NCBI GenBank assembly: GCA_010015655.1
Contig: ML976664.1
Span: 798,675 to 862,674 of the forward strand
From: Bimuria novae-zelandiae CBS 107.79
Taxonomy: Eukaryota > Ascomycota > Dothideomycetes > Pleosporales > Didymosphaeriaceae
Reading direction: 5' to 3'
Length of the DNA: 64,000 nt
Part shown: positions 35,118 to 45,959 of the stretch, piece by piece
Numbering within the stretch: the first letter of the stretch is position 1
Layout of the letters: the number at the start of each line of letters is the position of its first letter
The notes under the pieces: generated by a model
What the model was told of the DNA's origin: nothing
What the model saw: only the letters and a program-made list of their open reading frames with translations
Database searches by the model: none
Made by a program: the position numbers and the translations under genes

Positions 35118-35902
35118 AGGATGGATGATGTGATGTGTTTATGTATATTGGTGCCTTTTGGATGTACAGTGGCGTTGTATAGATGCGAGCTTGAAATGTG
35201 TGTATAGAGGGTTCGCGACTGTAAGATAGGGTTGATTGTAGCGCGTCGCAGCTTCTGGGAAGCAAGTGAATGAATGCTATTTCGCGATGAGCGTTAGTCA
35301 CAAGTTCACAGCAAAATACCCTATGAGAAGACAGCCACTACTAACAGGATTAGAAGTCGATTTGTCAGGTGGTTTGGGTTGCCCCAGGATCGCTTTTGCT
35401 GATCTACAGGAGCCGTGGTGTCAGGAGTCGAGCGAGCGAGCAGATACCAGCAGCATGCAGCACTACCTAATAATTGGCTAGTACTTTCATCCCAAACCTC
35501 AGATTGATAATCCTTGTGCCAAAGCAGCCACCACAATCAAATTTACATGCTGAGATTGTAATGAGATTCGCGTTACCCCAGGACCCCTTTTCAGTATTCC
35601 AAATAAGACCGAGGATAACCAGTCCAACAATAAAACGCACCTAGATTACCGTCCGGGAGGCCTGACGCAGAGAGGGTACTCGGTAAGATGTACACGATGA
35701 AAAATAGCAAGGATAACCGGTACCGCAGCGGTGTCTCGGGCCTGGTCGTTCGTAGTGCTCCAAATCCGGTTATCTATATGTGCCTTCGTGAAGAGCAGCG
35801 CAGCTTTTGTGCTCACGCTCACTTTCACCGCAAACCACAGTTTCGTCCCTCAACGTCCTCCCTGAACACCTTAACACTAACTTCTTATTAAACTAATTAT
35901 CC
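35118..35902. other. Intergenic region, contains one copy of a diverged duplication
   Basis: Short frames here have no recognisable domain. The right part (35,810-35,955) is related to 39,361-39,500. The left 150 bp are the OCT1 3' flank. Confidence 0.5.
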
Positions 35903-35955
35903 CTACCACACGTCTGCCCTGCGTACGTAATTTTTCGAAGGCAAGAAGGACAACA
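35810..35955 (+). repeat. Diverged duplication, copy 1
   Basis: It shares blocks with 39,361-39,500 in the same order: TTCACCGC.AACCAC, CGTCCCTCAAC, AACACCT.AACAC, CCACCACA-type and GAAG.C.AGAAG. It overlaps the 3' end of the minus-strand gene 35,903-37,353. The second copy keeps a similar C-terminal reading (KNYVRRADVW here, KKHVRKAAMWWG there). Confidence 0.55.
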
Positions 35956-37353
35956 TGCCTGCTTCGCGCCTTGAGAGCCTCTCTCTCCAATTAGACTTAC
36001 CAGACTTGCCAAGCATGCGGAACAAGTCAATGTACCCTTTCGTCATTGGCCAGCAGCAGGTCCCGTCTGGATTGTTCCTTAGCTCCTGCAATACTCTCTC
36101 TTTCAGCGAATTCGTCATGCGGAATTTGTAAGCAGGTGGGTGGTATGTGTGAAGGTAGTATATTGTGTGTGTAATTGTCTGAGTTGCTCTGTGTGTTGTT
36201 CTGTGTTGTGTTGTGTGTACATGGAGTGATCAGAGGCTCGTATATAGAGATAGAGCTGACTCATGAGACTAGTGTCGTCATGTGACATATCTCTGGGCTG
36301 CTTACAGAATTCTTTCAGCTCTCTTCTTTCCATATACTCCGCTATGGCATCTTCCAATTGGCACTGTATCTCTTTGTCTAGATTCAGTGAAGCGATGAAG
36401 GACACATGCGAGGCCAACGTATCGCCCAAGTCTTTAAACTGATCCGACGATCTCGGCAGAACTTTCCAATCTCGCCGCATCTGGTGCTCTGACAGTGTAA
36501 AATGCGTAATGGCGCGTTTCTCAAGCCGGTCTCGTCTGAACGTCCCCAGAATCTCTAGGGCGTAATCGGTTTGTATCCTCAGATCCTTCGCTGGCTTTAT
36601 AACAAGCTGCATGAGCAGGTCTTTGTACTGTCGGCGGACATGGAACCAGCGGTTAAGCCGTATTTGTTGTTCAAGGTACCGTACGAGTTTTGAAAAATCA
36701 ATCGATATCTCGAAGATATCACATGCGGTGTAGGAGTCCTCGCTCCAGGCATACAAGCTGCCAGTGTCTGTTTCGATTTTTTCGAGATCGGTGTGGAATG
36801 TGATGAACATGATGAATACCAGGACTGAGCGGAGAAGCTTTACCGCGTCAATGTTACTCTTGATCAGCTGAGTCAATCGCAATCCGTAGTCAGTGTCCAC
36901 GTGAACAAGAGGGCTCTCCTTCGACTTTTGGGGAGACTTGATAACGTTGCCTTCCTCTTTTGATATGAAATTTTCGGCAGACTTCGTAACGGAACCATCG
37001 TCGATTGCTGCGCCTGTATTCTTGTTGAACTTCTGAATAGAAGCCTCCACGTCTTCTGCGGTAGATTCGGTGTATGGTGGAGGTGGTATATCCGAGTCGC
37101 TCATCGGCTGAGCTGTTCCTGTAGCTTCGACGCCTCTTTCGGCGCCGACCCGTGTTCCTTGTACGATACTCTTCATCCGGTCTCGGATGTTATTACGTTT
37201 GGAGGCGTCGCCATCGTTGCAGCGCGTGCTGGATCTTTGGCGCTGACTCGGTGCAAGAGCAAGATTCGCCGAAAATTCCAAGATCTCGATCGGACGGTAC
37301 CTTTTGCGACTTTGTTCTGTCCTCGGAGTACGTTGTGTCCTTTTATGTTCCAC
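35903..37353 (-). pseudogene. Hypothetical protein gene interrupted by an antisense introner
   Basis: The frame runs from 37,353 to the element at 36,306. After removing the 180-bp element plus one 5-bp duplication it continues without a stop to 35,903, giving 421 aa. The N-terminal third is polar and disordered, with a PPPPYTES motif that could bind WW domains; the middle and end are helical and charged (YLEQQIRLNRWFHVRRQY; EDAIAEYMERRELKEF). No family is recognised. As it stands, the minus-strand frame reads into the element and stops three codons after leaving it. On the minus strand the element has a GTAAGC donor but no AG at its far end, because this target begins with A on that strand; the AGs just downstream do not restore the frame. 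The gene is therefore probably truncated in this strain, unless unusual splicing occurs. The start could also lie in an undetected upstream exon. Confidence 0.6.
36127..36306 (+). mobile_element. Introner (intron-making element), copy A
   Basis: 180 bp, the same base for base as 53,747-53,926. The ends are TGTAAGCAG and CTGCTTACA, a 9-bp inverted repeat extended imperfectly for about 20 bp. GAATT flanks it (36,122-36,126 and 36,307-36,311). On the plus strand GTAAGC (36,128) to ACAG (36,307) would make a GT-AG intron, but the host gene runs on the minus strand. Confidence 0.92.
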
Positions 37354-37867
37354 GCTCGCGATATTGGGATCCTAGACTGCCGTTGAACCACGGAACGTCA
37401 TCACACACTTGGGTCAACGCTAAGGCAACTAATCTAGCCACGCTTCTATACACAATCATACCATAGGTATGTGCACATTCCCTGGGGGAACACAATCCGC
37501 AAAACGCCCATAAGTCTTGGTACGTATAGGCGGCCCTGGATGAAGACAACCTACAATACGCCGGTACATCCTCACACTCAAACGTCGGCCTGAGTGAACA
37601 CAATATACAATACGGCCATAGTTATTCGCAGAAGTGCGCTATCCTGGTGAAAACACTCACGGCTGATACCGATCTCATAATCTCGAATTCACGCCTTTGC
37701 TGGACCCCATTCAAACCATTTTTATTCAAACACAGGAGCAATCCGAGACAAAGCTTCTCTTTTTTGCGAAGCTAGCCTATATAAGCACGGCTGTAGCCCT
37801 CAGTTCAATCAGCATTACCAAGCAAGCGTTCTTTGGACGATAACAGAAGCACCGCTAACAACTCACC
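37354..37867. other. Intergenic region with divergent promoters
   Basis: It lies between the divergent gene 35,903-37,353 (minus) and the BTB gene (plus). Two loosely similar stretches occur at about 37,480-37,550 and 37,545-37,615, each with AATACG and CACA words. No coding frame is supported. Confidence 0.4.
37787..37794 (+). promoter_or_regulatory. TATA box of the BTB gene
   Basis: CTATATAA lies about 75-80 bp upstream of ATG 37,868, in the sequence GCCTATATAAGCACGG. Confidence 0.5.
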
Positions 37868-38462
37868 ATGAGCGGTGTGAATTTAGGCGTGTTAAATGCG
37901 GCTCGCGCACTAGAGTAAGTTAGTTACAAAGAAACTGCTCAGACTTTTATTCAATCCTGAAGCCTGGGGTCATTTGATCCACGATACAACGCCAACCTCG
38001 AAGCGGGATTCATAAGCATCGCATAACGCGTGTACTGTATGTACTGACTACAATAGCTTCTCTAGGAACTGCAAAGTCACCGTAGGAAAGGATGAAAACC
38101 AAAAGTCATTCTACACACCGATGTCTCTGCTCTGGGACCGCTAGAAGTTTGCCGACAACGCTTTGAAGGGCCACTGGGTTGAAGGGCAGACTAGAGAGCT
38201 AACGCTCTCTGACGATGATCCGGAGATATTTGCGTCGTACCTTTATCTGCTATATGGTCGACCACTGCCGCTGAAGAGTGTGCAGCAAGGTAGAGACACG
38301 CTGGAGTTGAAAGACCGTTACCAACAATTTCACTTGGAGTGCGACCATCTTTGTCGTTTGCACGTTTTTGTCGAAAAGTTTCAAGACGTGCAAGCCAAAG
38401 ATAGCACCATCGGGATTTTGATCAACCGCATCGAACGCGACCACATGATCTACATGCCCAGA

Positions 38463-38582
38463 GTTGGCAACAATCAAGCGATAGGCAGATTGATTACCAG
38501 ATTAGAACTGGCACGGACGTGAGGGTGATCTTTCAACGCTTAATATAGTAATCAATCTGCCTATCGCTTGCTTGTTGCCAAC
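38463..38582. repeat. 35-bp inverted duplication (hairpin) in the BTB pseudogene
   Basis: Arms 38,463-38,497 and 38,548-38,582 are reverse complements with one mismatch over 35 bp, with a 50-nt spacer. One arm is coding in exon 2, and the other copies it in antisense. Confidence 0.85.
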
Positions 38583-38757
38583 ACTGTACATGCCGACCCC
38601 GAGTGCTGTCAAAATAATTTACGACGGCACTGTAAGAGACTCTCCCGCTCGTTGCCTTATGGTAGACGTATACCTCAACTTCAGCGAACAGAGCCACGGC
38701 CAGGTTTTTACCGAGAACCATGTTCATGATTTTCTTCAGGATCTATTGAGAACCTCG

Positions 38758-38926
38758 CTTGCAGGGTGTCTAACGTACCGTACTCTTGGCGTACGGTTAG
38801 TAGTTCCGTACCGTGCACGGTACACATAGTGGTCTTCAGGAAGAAAAAAGGACAGTGAATGGTCTGTGCACAGTACGGAACTGCTGGCCGTACGCCAAGA
38901 GTACGGTACGTTGGACACCCTGCAAG
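38758..38926. mobile_element. MITE with 61-bp TIRs
   Basis: 169 bp that start CTTGCAGGGTGTC and end with its complement. Arms 38,758-38,818 and 38,866-38,926 match with only a few differences (T/C). TCG flanks both sides (38,755-38,757; 38,927-38,929). The empty site keeps the BTB reading frame (..RTSLEWKNS..). It has no coding capacity; the TIR CTTGCAGGGTGTC may allow a parent element to be found elsewhere. Confidence 0.88.
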
Positions 38927-39103
38927 TCGCTTGAGTGGAAAAATAGCACACAAAGTGCGCAGATGGCACACCAAACTATCAAAGACAGGGCCAGCAAGTA
39001 CATGGAAGATAGAGAATACTCATGGAGGTACCGGACACTTGCTTGGTATTGGGTGACGCATTTAGCCCTTGAGATGATTCCTGAGTCGGATCAAGGTATC
39101 TAA

Positions 39104-40402
39104 CTTGTCACCCTCTGCGTGTAACTCTGTAAAAATTGCTTCTAAGCGGTAGTGGCGTAGCTAAATCAAAACAAGTACTAGTTATGACCTCTATCGTTCA
39201 CAAATCGGTCGCTTGTGTTGCAGGATACCCTTCAGTGGGCCACTACTTGGGTGCCATATCGTGTATTCCCATGTACCCCAAGCTATACAGTAGCACGATG
39301 CTGGAAAATTCGGAAAATTATCTTTGCCATCAGCTGTGTTGTTGTCGATGCATGCACCTCAGCGTGCTCACCTTCACCGCGAACCACGCTCCGTCCCTCA
39401 ACCCGTCCCTCAACACCTCAACACCGAATTCTCGTCAAATTGATCATCCCCACCACATGGCTGCCTTGCGCACGTGTTTTTTGAAGCCTAGAAGAGATGA
39501 TGCATGCACCGAGGTACAGTTCAAAGCAGTCGCTGGTTGCGATTTATCACTCATAGAATTGAGTGGATGCTCGTTACGGTCGTCTGTTAGGTATTGACTC
39601 ATGCAGATGCTCGGTACGGGTCGCAATGTTCGGTATCAAAGCAGTCGGCAGAATTGATTCCCTAAAGCCGTACATACAATATCCAGTGTTTAGTAGAAGA
39701 TCCCGTCTAGAATTGAACTATTGGGGTCAGGACTTGATTGGGTCGCGCGTTGCTTCTGTTTGTGGAAGGGCTCACTTAGGTGTTCACAGACTGGAGAGCG
39801 GATCCTTAGCCACAAGGACATTGGCATACACAATACTGGTGAAACGAGTATCAACCGAGCAACAGTGATAATGCGATTTATCTTCTGCAAAATATCAGTA
39901 GTTCATCGAGAGAATTGAATGGCGTAAGGCCATCTGGATGCGAGCACATGTACATGCTCCATATTTTCTTGAACTTTTCTCACATACTTTAAGAAATACA
40001 AGATTATTGTATGATAGAAACACGACTCTTAGATGGAGGGGCCCTAGGTGATATTCTGATAGACATGTGGTGGATGACTGGTCGGTGTTAGTGTTGGGGT
40101 TCCACTTCATGCCTGAGGCACCCAAGTCAGACAACCTTTCAATGGCCATTTGCCACGTTGACGTTCTACCCCACCTTTGGTGCTCGCTCGCTTACCCCGC
40201 CTGCCCACAAACTAGCGATTGGGTACTGATGAATGGCAGTACTGCGCGCTGTCAGCCGCGCAATACAATTTTTTGGACTATATATATTATTTATGGTGGC
40301 AAATCTCAATATTCAGCTCTGAAACGCGACGAGCGGTTAGTTCGTGGCCCCAGGCTACTATGGCCGGCAAGTTTACCTGATGAATACGCTGTTAATTCAC
40401 CT
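39104..40402. other. Intergenic region, no intact gene
   Basis: It contains the second copy of a diverged duplication (39,361-39,500). On the minus strand it keeps a remnant of the C-terminus of the gene at 35,903 (LLGFKKHVRKAAMWWG). Other frames, such as 40,067-40,477, show no domain. Confidence 0.5.
39361..39500 (+). repeat. Diverged duplication, copy 2
   Basis: Partner of 35,810-35,955, roughly three quarters identical by eye. It suggests an old tandem duplication of the 35,903 gene, of which only the tail remains here. Confidence 0.55.
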
Positions 40403-40498
40403 GCTAACATCCACTTAGAGTGGTCTAAGGCGGTAGATTTAAGTTCTCTTAAATCTCTACTGGGGAAACCCGCGTGAGTTCGAACCTCACTGGTAGCA
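40403..40498 (+). tRNA. tRNA-Leu with short intron
   Basis: Acceptor GCTAACA pairs with TGGTAGC with one mismatch, followed by discriminator A. A T arm GTGAG-TTCGAAC-CTCAC and a long variable arm (TGGGGAAACCC) mark a class II tRNA. The anticodon stem GTAGA/TCTAC encloses TTTAAG plus about 12 extra nt, an intron that pairs with the anticodon (AGATTTAAG / CTTAAATCT). Anticodon TAA is most likely, AAG the alternative. A T-rich run (TTTCTTTTT) follows as pol III terminator. The D arm is slightly atypical. Confidence 0.75.
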
Positions 40499-42336
40499 TT
40501 TACGTTTCTTTTTGCATATATGATATGACCTTTGTAAGGGTGTGTATGCGACCTGGAGTCATGGCAGTTTGGCTCTTTCAGCCATATATTTTTTGCGGCA
40601 TTTCTTACTTCCTTTGCACATCGAGTAGCTTTACGATAGCCTCTACGTCTGCTTCACTGTTGCGACATGATGTAATAATTTTTACAAGGGGTACGCAGCT
40701 CGTCGTCCTTCTTTGCCGCGCTCGCTAGAGCCACCCTTCTTCTCTACTCCTACACCAACACCTCATGGTCATCCCTCAGCCCATTTTCGGAACGAGTTAA
40801 TTGGCTACATCCCTCTACCAGAGTAGATATCCTGTTCTCTTCCCATCGAATCCCATGTTTTGCACTAGCACGTCAAAGCATGGTAACGAATCACACACCA
40901 AGTCCGGATGCATTTCCGCATGCTACAGCATTGCGCAAAGCGTAATATTACGATCTAGTTTATTCACTGTTGACTGCAAGAAGTTGTAGTGTACCGTCAA
41001 GGTAGGCTCTCAACCGCCACGTCTGAAGATAAGCGCATGTGTCCAAGTGCACTTTCGACGCACAGGACTGCGCCAGTGAAAATAATCGAACATTGATGGA
41101 GTCGTGCGGTTGGGAATAGGGAGCGATAGAGGCAGTAGGTCTGTTGAGATATCGATGCATAGCGAAATAGAAGGATCAGCATGGCCTACGCGGCGCTTGT
41201 TGCGGCTTTGAGGTAGGGGGATGATCGTACAACTCCGCTTCCACCTCCTTGTAAAGAGCTTCGTTTCAATGTCTGAATAATAGGTCGAAGGTGAACTCAG
41301 CTACTCTTAGAGCCCGTCCGGCTTAGATCCATCCTCTCTTTCGCCCGGTTGTGCAGACAACAAAATCAACCTCAAGCATATCTCTACTCGTCAGGTGTAC
41401 CGCTTTACCTTTTCTGAATCGATCGATCTCATCTATAGGGATCTTTATCCTCCCCTGGCTTGTCAGCTAAAACAAGTTTGTTAGATGATCCGTACATATG
41501 TAGTACTCTCAACGCACAGTGTTTGTCAAAAACCCAACACTGCATCAACACTCTCTTCGTCTTTATATCATAATCCAGCTTGTTGAGATGGATCACAACG
41601 CTATCTATATGACCCCAGGAAGTTGCCATGAGCTTCCTCCCCCATCACATCCCATGGAAAAGCTCGTGACTTAGAGGCGAAACGTGTCTGCGCCCAAGAC
41701 CTTGATATACTTGACATTATTCCAATTCTCCGGAACCTGTATTTCGGGAGGCGTTTAAGACAAGAAGCTACATCATCAGTGGACAAGCTTCTTCAAGAAG
41801 GCGCTGGCCTGTTCAATGTTGCGCTGTAGATTGAGTTGACCCGGGGTACACAATACGTTAGCCGCCATATAGTATCATCGAGAAATATTTTCAAAGAGAT
41901 GCGATAGAAATAGATGTTCATGGTTCCCTCTCTGGTTTGTAAAGAGCCTCTAAGTGTTGCACATGGGCGAGAATGGTCGCTTATCGTGTATCCTGGGGTA
42001 ACTCAACATATAACGCAACACTGGAGTTGCTTCACGTTAAATCGGCCTGCTTTAGCATTATATAAAAGCTAGTCGATCTCGAGGAATCGCGACAGGAGCG
42101 CCGTACCTATATGGTATGTAGGATGTTACCTAGGTAACAGTGGGCAGAGTCAGGTATAGGAAGATTGTTACTTCTTCGTTGCGAAGGAGGTCCTGCAAAC
42201 CTCTCACAACGATCTTTTCTGCGCAATGATATTATTCAAGCATGAGATGGTTCTCGTGATGGTCCGTGGTCGAAAGACGCGCATGTGAGGGTACATTGAT
42301 TACCTAATCTGGCTTGGCAAAAAGTTACACTTCAAG
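40499..42336. other. Long intergenic region, no gene supported
   Basis: Only frames of 60-85 codons without domains are present. Minus-strand frames at 41,429-41,786 look slightly protein-like (NKLDYDIKTKRVLMQCW) but are short and lie in two frames; they may be a gene remnant. CTGCTGC-type or RIP signals are absent. Confidence 0.45.
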
Positions 42337-43789
42337 ATGTCTTGCGTTCAAACTTCTGCCAAACCCAGCGATGTGATGAGCTTTCTAGCACGGGGCCTAG
42401 TCTCCGCGACGCACTCTTTTATACCGCGAACACCACGCATACCAATTCGAATTCCCACATGGCACCCTTCGCGGTCATTCCGCTCAACGGCGCCGATTCG
42501 CAAGAAGATTGAGTTCACGCAAAAGCAGGACGAGGAATTGGAGGCATCGGCGAAGGAAGAAAGCACTGCAGAGACTTCAAAAAAGGGGGCGAAGGGCAAG
42601 AAACATGCGGCCAAGACGTCGTCGTTGAGGCGGGTCGCCGTTGAGGCGCAACGGTCGAGGCAAGGTTTTGTAAAAGGCCGCGGAAGCAAGCGGTTCGTGG
42701 ATCCGCAGGTTGATACAAAGGTATGCTATACCTGTTTTTAAAGTCATAATTGGTAGCTAACAATACATGCAGACAGTCACAGCCTACTGTGCAGCAGAAA
42801 CATACAACATCTCCACTGCAGCCCGGCTCGTCAAAGCTCAAGGCTACGAGCTCGATCCCTTACAAACCGGCCTCTACCCACAAGTCATCCACGTCCAAAC
42901 CCGCGAACGGCCCTCCGAAGTCAAAGACTCGCAAGAAGGAGACATCTTCATCTTCCCATCCGGCACAATGGTCACCTGGAACGTCCGCGAACGAGAAGCC
43001 TTGCACCTGGTAAACCGCGTCCTACCCGCCGCAGCCGAAGGCTCGCACCTGGACCTGCTCGAAACAGAGGATCTCGAATACCTCGAAGACCCCACACGAG
43101 AATCAAGCGAGGTTGTAGGCGACACTATCGTGCTGGGCACGAAAGCAGAGCTGGACAATCAGGTTCCTCCCAAGGAAGCGGTAATGGAGGACACAGAGCA
43201 GCGCCACGAAATCGACACTGTCCTCGCCAAGATCGCCTTCTCCTCGGGCCTCGCGCGCTCCACTAAGCTTGCTATCCTGGAGACGCTGCTGAGCGCGTAC
43301 CAGCACTCTACCCGCGATATCCCTATCATGCTTGCTAAAGGCGACGACCGGACGCTGGGCCGCAAAAATGTTCCCTTCACGCGCTCCTTTCTGCTCAAGA
43401 AGACGGGCGAGCTGCTCACCATCCGCGCGCAGCTCAATCTCTACTCCGAGCTCACCGACTCCATGCCTGACATCTTCTGGGACAGCCGACACGAATTAGG
43501 TCTGGGAGAATATTATGACCAAGTGGGACGTGCGCTCGACGTAGGCGTGCGGATCAGAGTGCTGAACGAGAAGATTGGGTTCGCGCAGGAGATTGCCAGC
43601 GTGCTGAGGGAGAGCTTGAGCGAAAAGCATGGGCTGCGGCTCGAATGGGCCATCATCGCTCTGATCACTGTGGAAGTAGTGCTCGAGTTCTACCGCCACT
43701 GGACGGACGCGGAGGAGCGGAAGGATCCGCAGAGTACCGAGTCGCTGCTGCGGCAGTATCTCCTCAAGGCCGCTGGTGACCAGAAGTGA
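42337..43789 (+). CDS. Mitochondrial DUF155 protein, RMND1/Mrx10 type
   Basis: Exons 42,337-42,720 and 42,773-43,789 with a 52-nt intron (GTATGC..GCTAAC..TGCAG), giving 466 aa. A downstream Met at 42,376 (MSFLARGLVSATHSF) gives a better Arg/Ser-rich mitochondrial presequence and may be the true start. A Lys/Glu/Ala-rich linker follows. The DUF155 domain starts at TVTAYCAAETYNISTAARLVKAQGY and runs through GDIFIFPSGTMVTWNVRE to the helical C-terminal part. The segment RLEWAIIALITVEVVLEFYRHW near the C-terminus is the family's conserved membrane-anchoring helix. Members sit at the mitochondrial inner membrane and support mitochondrial translation. It is convergent with GAA1, with ends 141 bp apart. 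Confidence 0.88.
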
Positions 43790-43930
43790 TATGTTGTACA
43801 TAGTATATATACCCCACTCAGCCTTTTTTCCGACACTAAACTCCTGCTTATGCTCGTGGTATATACATGCTCTACTAAAACGCGCCGCTCTCAATCCTTC
43901 GCACTCAACTACTGTCCGGTAGATGCGGCC

Positions 43931-45959
43931 TCAGATCAACCCTGACGCCACGACCACACTCCCGCAAAACCACGCAGGCCACCAAACCAACCACATCACC
44001 ACCTGCGTCCACAGCCCCCAAATCTCCCACCCCTCTGCCGCCTTGACCAAAACATCAAGCATCGGAACCTTCGCCGCATACGCCGCAGCCTGCACGACCA
44101 TGACCGGATTCACCGCCGCCAACAGCGCGAATTGCGCCGCGCTCCCGAGACCGCCCTTGCCCCTCCGAACAAAACTCAGCGGCGCCGTCAACAGCCCGAC
44201 CATTAGGCTTTGACTGAAGTTCAGCGTCGCGAGCGCCGAGAGAAACATGCCGAGGAACAGAAGGCTGAAGCAGTGGATCAGCGTGGTTTCTTGAGGCGTC
44301 GGGCGATTGAATTGGGAGAGGAAGAAGGCGGCTCCGAGGGGGAGGAGGATAGTGATGTTGGCGGCTAGGAGGAAGGAGGGGTAGAGCTCTTCGACGGGGA
44401 GGGTGTTGAAGATGGCGAGGGGAATGAGGCCGAAGAGGTGGGCGGTTAGGACGAAGGCGGCTGGGAGGAAGAGGGGGCGTTCGGAGATGGGGAGGGCGGC
44501 TGTGGGGATGATGGCGGTGGCGCCGTCGTTGGAGACGAGGGTTGTGGGGGGTTCTGTGTCTTTCTGTTCGGGTGGTTCTTCTTGCTGAGTTGGTTCCTCA
44601 GCTTGCTTCTTTGGTTCTATGGAGGACTCTGAAGTTGCCGGTTTGGAGACGGGTTTCGTGGCTGCAGGATTTGGTATTGGTTCTTGCCAGCGTCCGCTTT
44701 GGACCCAGAGTGCGATTGCGGTAATGCTGAAGTTCGCCGCGATTAACATGGCAGACGGCAGGTAGGTGCCTATGCTGACGAAGCGCTTAGCCTCGAGCAG
44801 CAGATAGAAGAAGAAACTCTGGTGTAAGTGTTCGAGCAAGTTGTTCAAGCTTCTGAACAAGCTCTCAACGGTGCGGCCGAGTCCCATCTCATCATGCCAG
44901 CCATCACCAACCGTAACAAGCGTGATAGCGTCGATGTGGTAGGGGATAAAGGCGCTGTGAGGTCCGGTGGCGTGTCCGAGACCTTGAGAAAGCATGCCCC
45001 GCAACATGGTCTGCAGACGCTCCTGGTACGTGTCCCGATGATTCCACATGCGCTGAAGGGTACATCGTATGCCCATTTGACCGGAGGCGATATTAACGGC
45101 CGTGTTGAAAAGGTCAAGGTTGGGTAGCTGTCCGTTCGTGCCATCGTATACAACGTGTAATTTGTCGTACCTATGGCCCCACGGTCCCGCAGGATATTCG
45201 ACGCCTACGGCACCCTGGAGCGCGCCGCTCTTGATGGCGAGGCTCTCAACCTTGGACGGATCATGAGCGTCATGGTATGCGTCTACCCAGGCCTGTGGAC
45301 CGCTCGTGCTGTCGCCGGATACTAAGAAAATAATATCCTTGCTCCATAAGCTCCACCTCTTGAAGTAGCGTGCAAGTGCGAGAACGAGTGCAACACCGGA
45401 GTAGTTGTGTTCGTCATCCATGGTCTTGAGCGACGCCATTAGCACAATGGCTTCGGTGGCATCAGCGCGAGGCCCCTGCAACACGGCATACACATTCTCG
45501 TTGGAGATGTTGCGCCCGGACGGTGTGTAGGCGTATTTCTGCGTCGCGACCTTGAGATTGGTGGCTCTGAATAGCTCACTCAGCTTCTCGGTCCGCCTGT
45601 CCTCTGATTAGCTTCCGTATCTATACGGTCCACGTGGGTGTACGTACTGCTGCACCGGCATGTCCACCAAGCCCGCAACCTCATGTCGATAAGCCCTGAA
45701 GATGTTGTGCTCGCTGCCCGTGAAGTACGTGTGCACCTGCCCGGGAAGTAGAGCGTTCTCGGAGACATATGTCGCGCGTGAGTATTCGTTCAAAGGGAGG
45801 ACGAGCAGCCATCCAAGGCCAACGAGGATGAGGAAGGCCGACAGGTACGGCGGGATCTTGAGAATGCGGGCGTCCTTGCGGAGCGCCAGCAACGTAGCTG
45901 TACAATATTAATATGATTTCTCTCGAAATTGCACATTGATTCTCACCTAACAGGGCCAT
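43931..45959 (-). CDS. GAA1: GPI transamidase component Gaa1
   Basis: Exons 45,959-45,947, 45,897-45,644 and 45,601-43,931 give 645 aa, the usual family length. Introns are 49 nt (GTGAGA..TACAG) and 42 nt (GTACAC..CAGAG; this second boundary is my choice because it keeps the frame). After a short N-terminus comes a membrane helix (LSAFLILVGLGWLLVLPL), then the lumenal M28-peptidase-like domain with TSGP..YHD, the DDEHNYSGVALVLALARYF block and a WGHRYDKLH stretch. A lumenal loop rich in Gln/Glu/Pro and several C-terminal membrane helices complete the topology. The protein works in the ER membrane with the other GPI transamidase subunits to attach GPI anchors to proteins. It shares a 180-bp divergent promoter with RBD2. 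Confidence 0.93.

Larger units (their letters stand above)
37868..39103 (+). pseudogene. BTB/POZ-domain protein gene, degraded
   Basis: Exon 1 is 37,868-37,914 (MSGVNLGVLNAARAL). An intron of 151 nt (GTAAGT..TCTCTAG) leads to exon 2 at 38,066, which reads ENCKVTVGKDENQKSFYTP and then the BTB core ALKGHWVEGQTRELTLSDDDPEIFASYLYLLYGRPLP. An in-frame TAG at 38,142-38,144 interrupts the core where Gln would fit (CAG to TAG). The frame ends at TGA 38,520. The C-terminal part typical of fungal BTB proteins resumes in another frame (SAVKIIYDGTVRDSPARCLMVDVYL, from about 38,590). It is broken again by a MITE at 38,758-38,926; removing the MITE rejoins the frame to 39,103. An inverted duplication (38,463-38,497 / 38,548-38,582) sits at the break. 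Three separate lesions argue for a pseudogene. Confidence 0.75.

Noticed and set aside
36128..36307. Introner copy A as an intron of a plus-strand gene
   Set aside because: No plus-strand coding frame flanks it; the host frame is on the minus strand.
41429..41786. Possible minus-strand gene
   Set aside because: Two short frames with no splice sites that join them convincingly and no domain.
44828..45127. 99-codon plus-strand frame
   Set aside because: Antisense to the Gaa1 catalytic-like domain.
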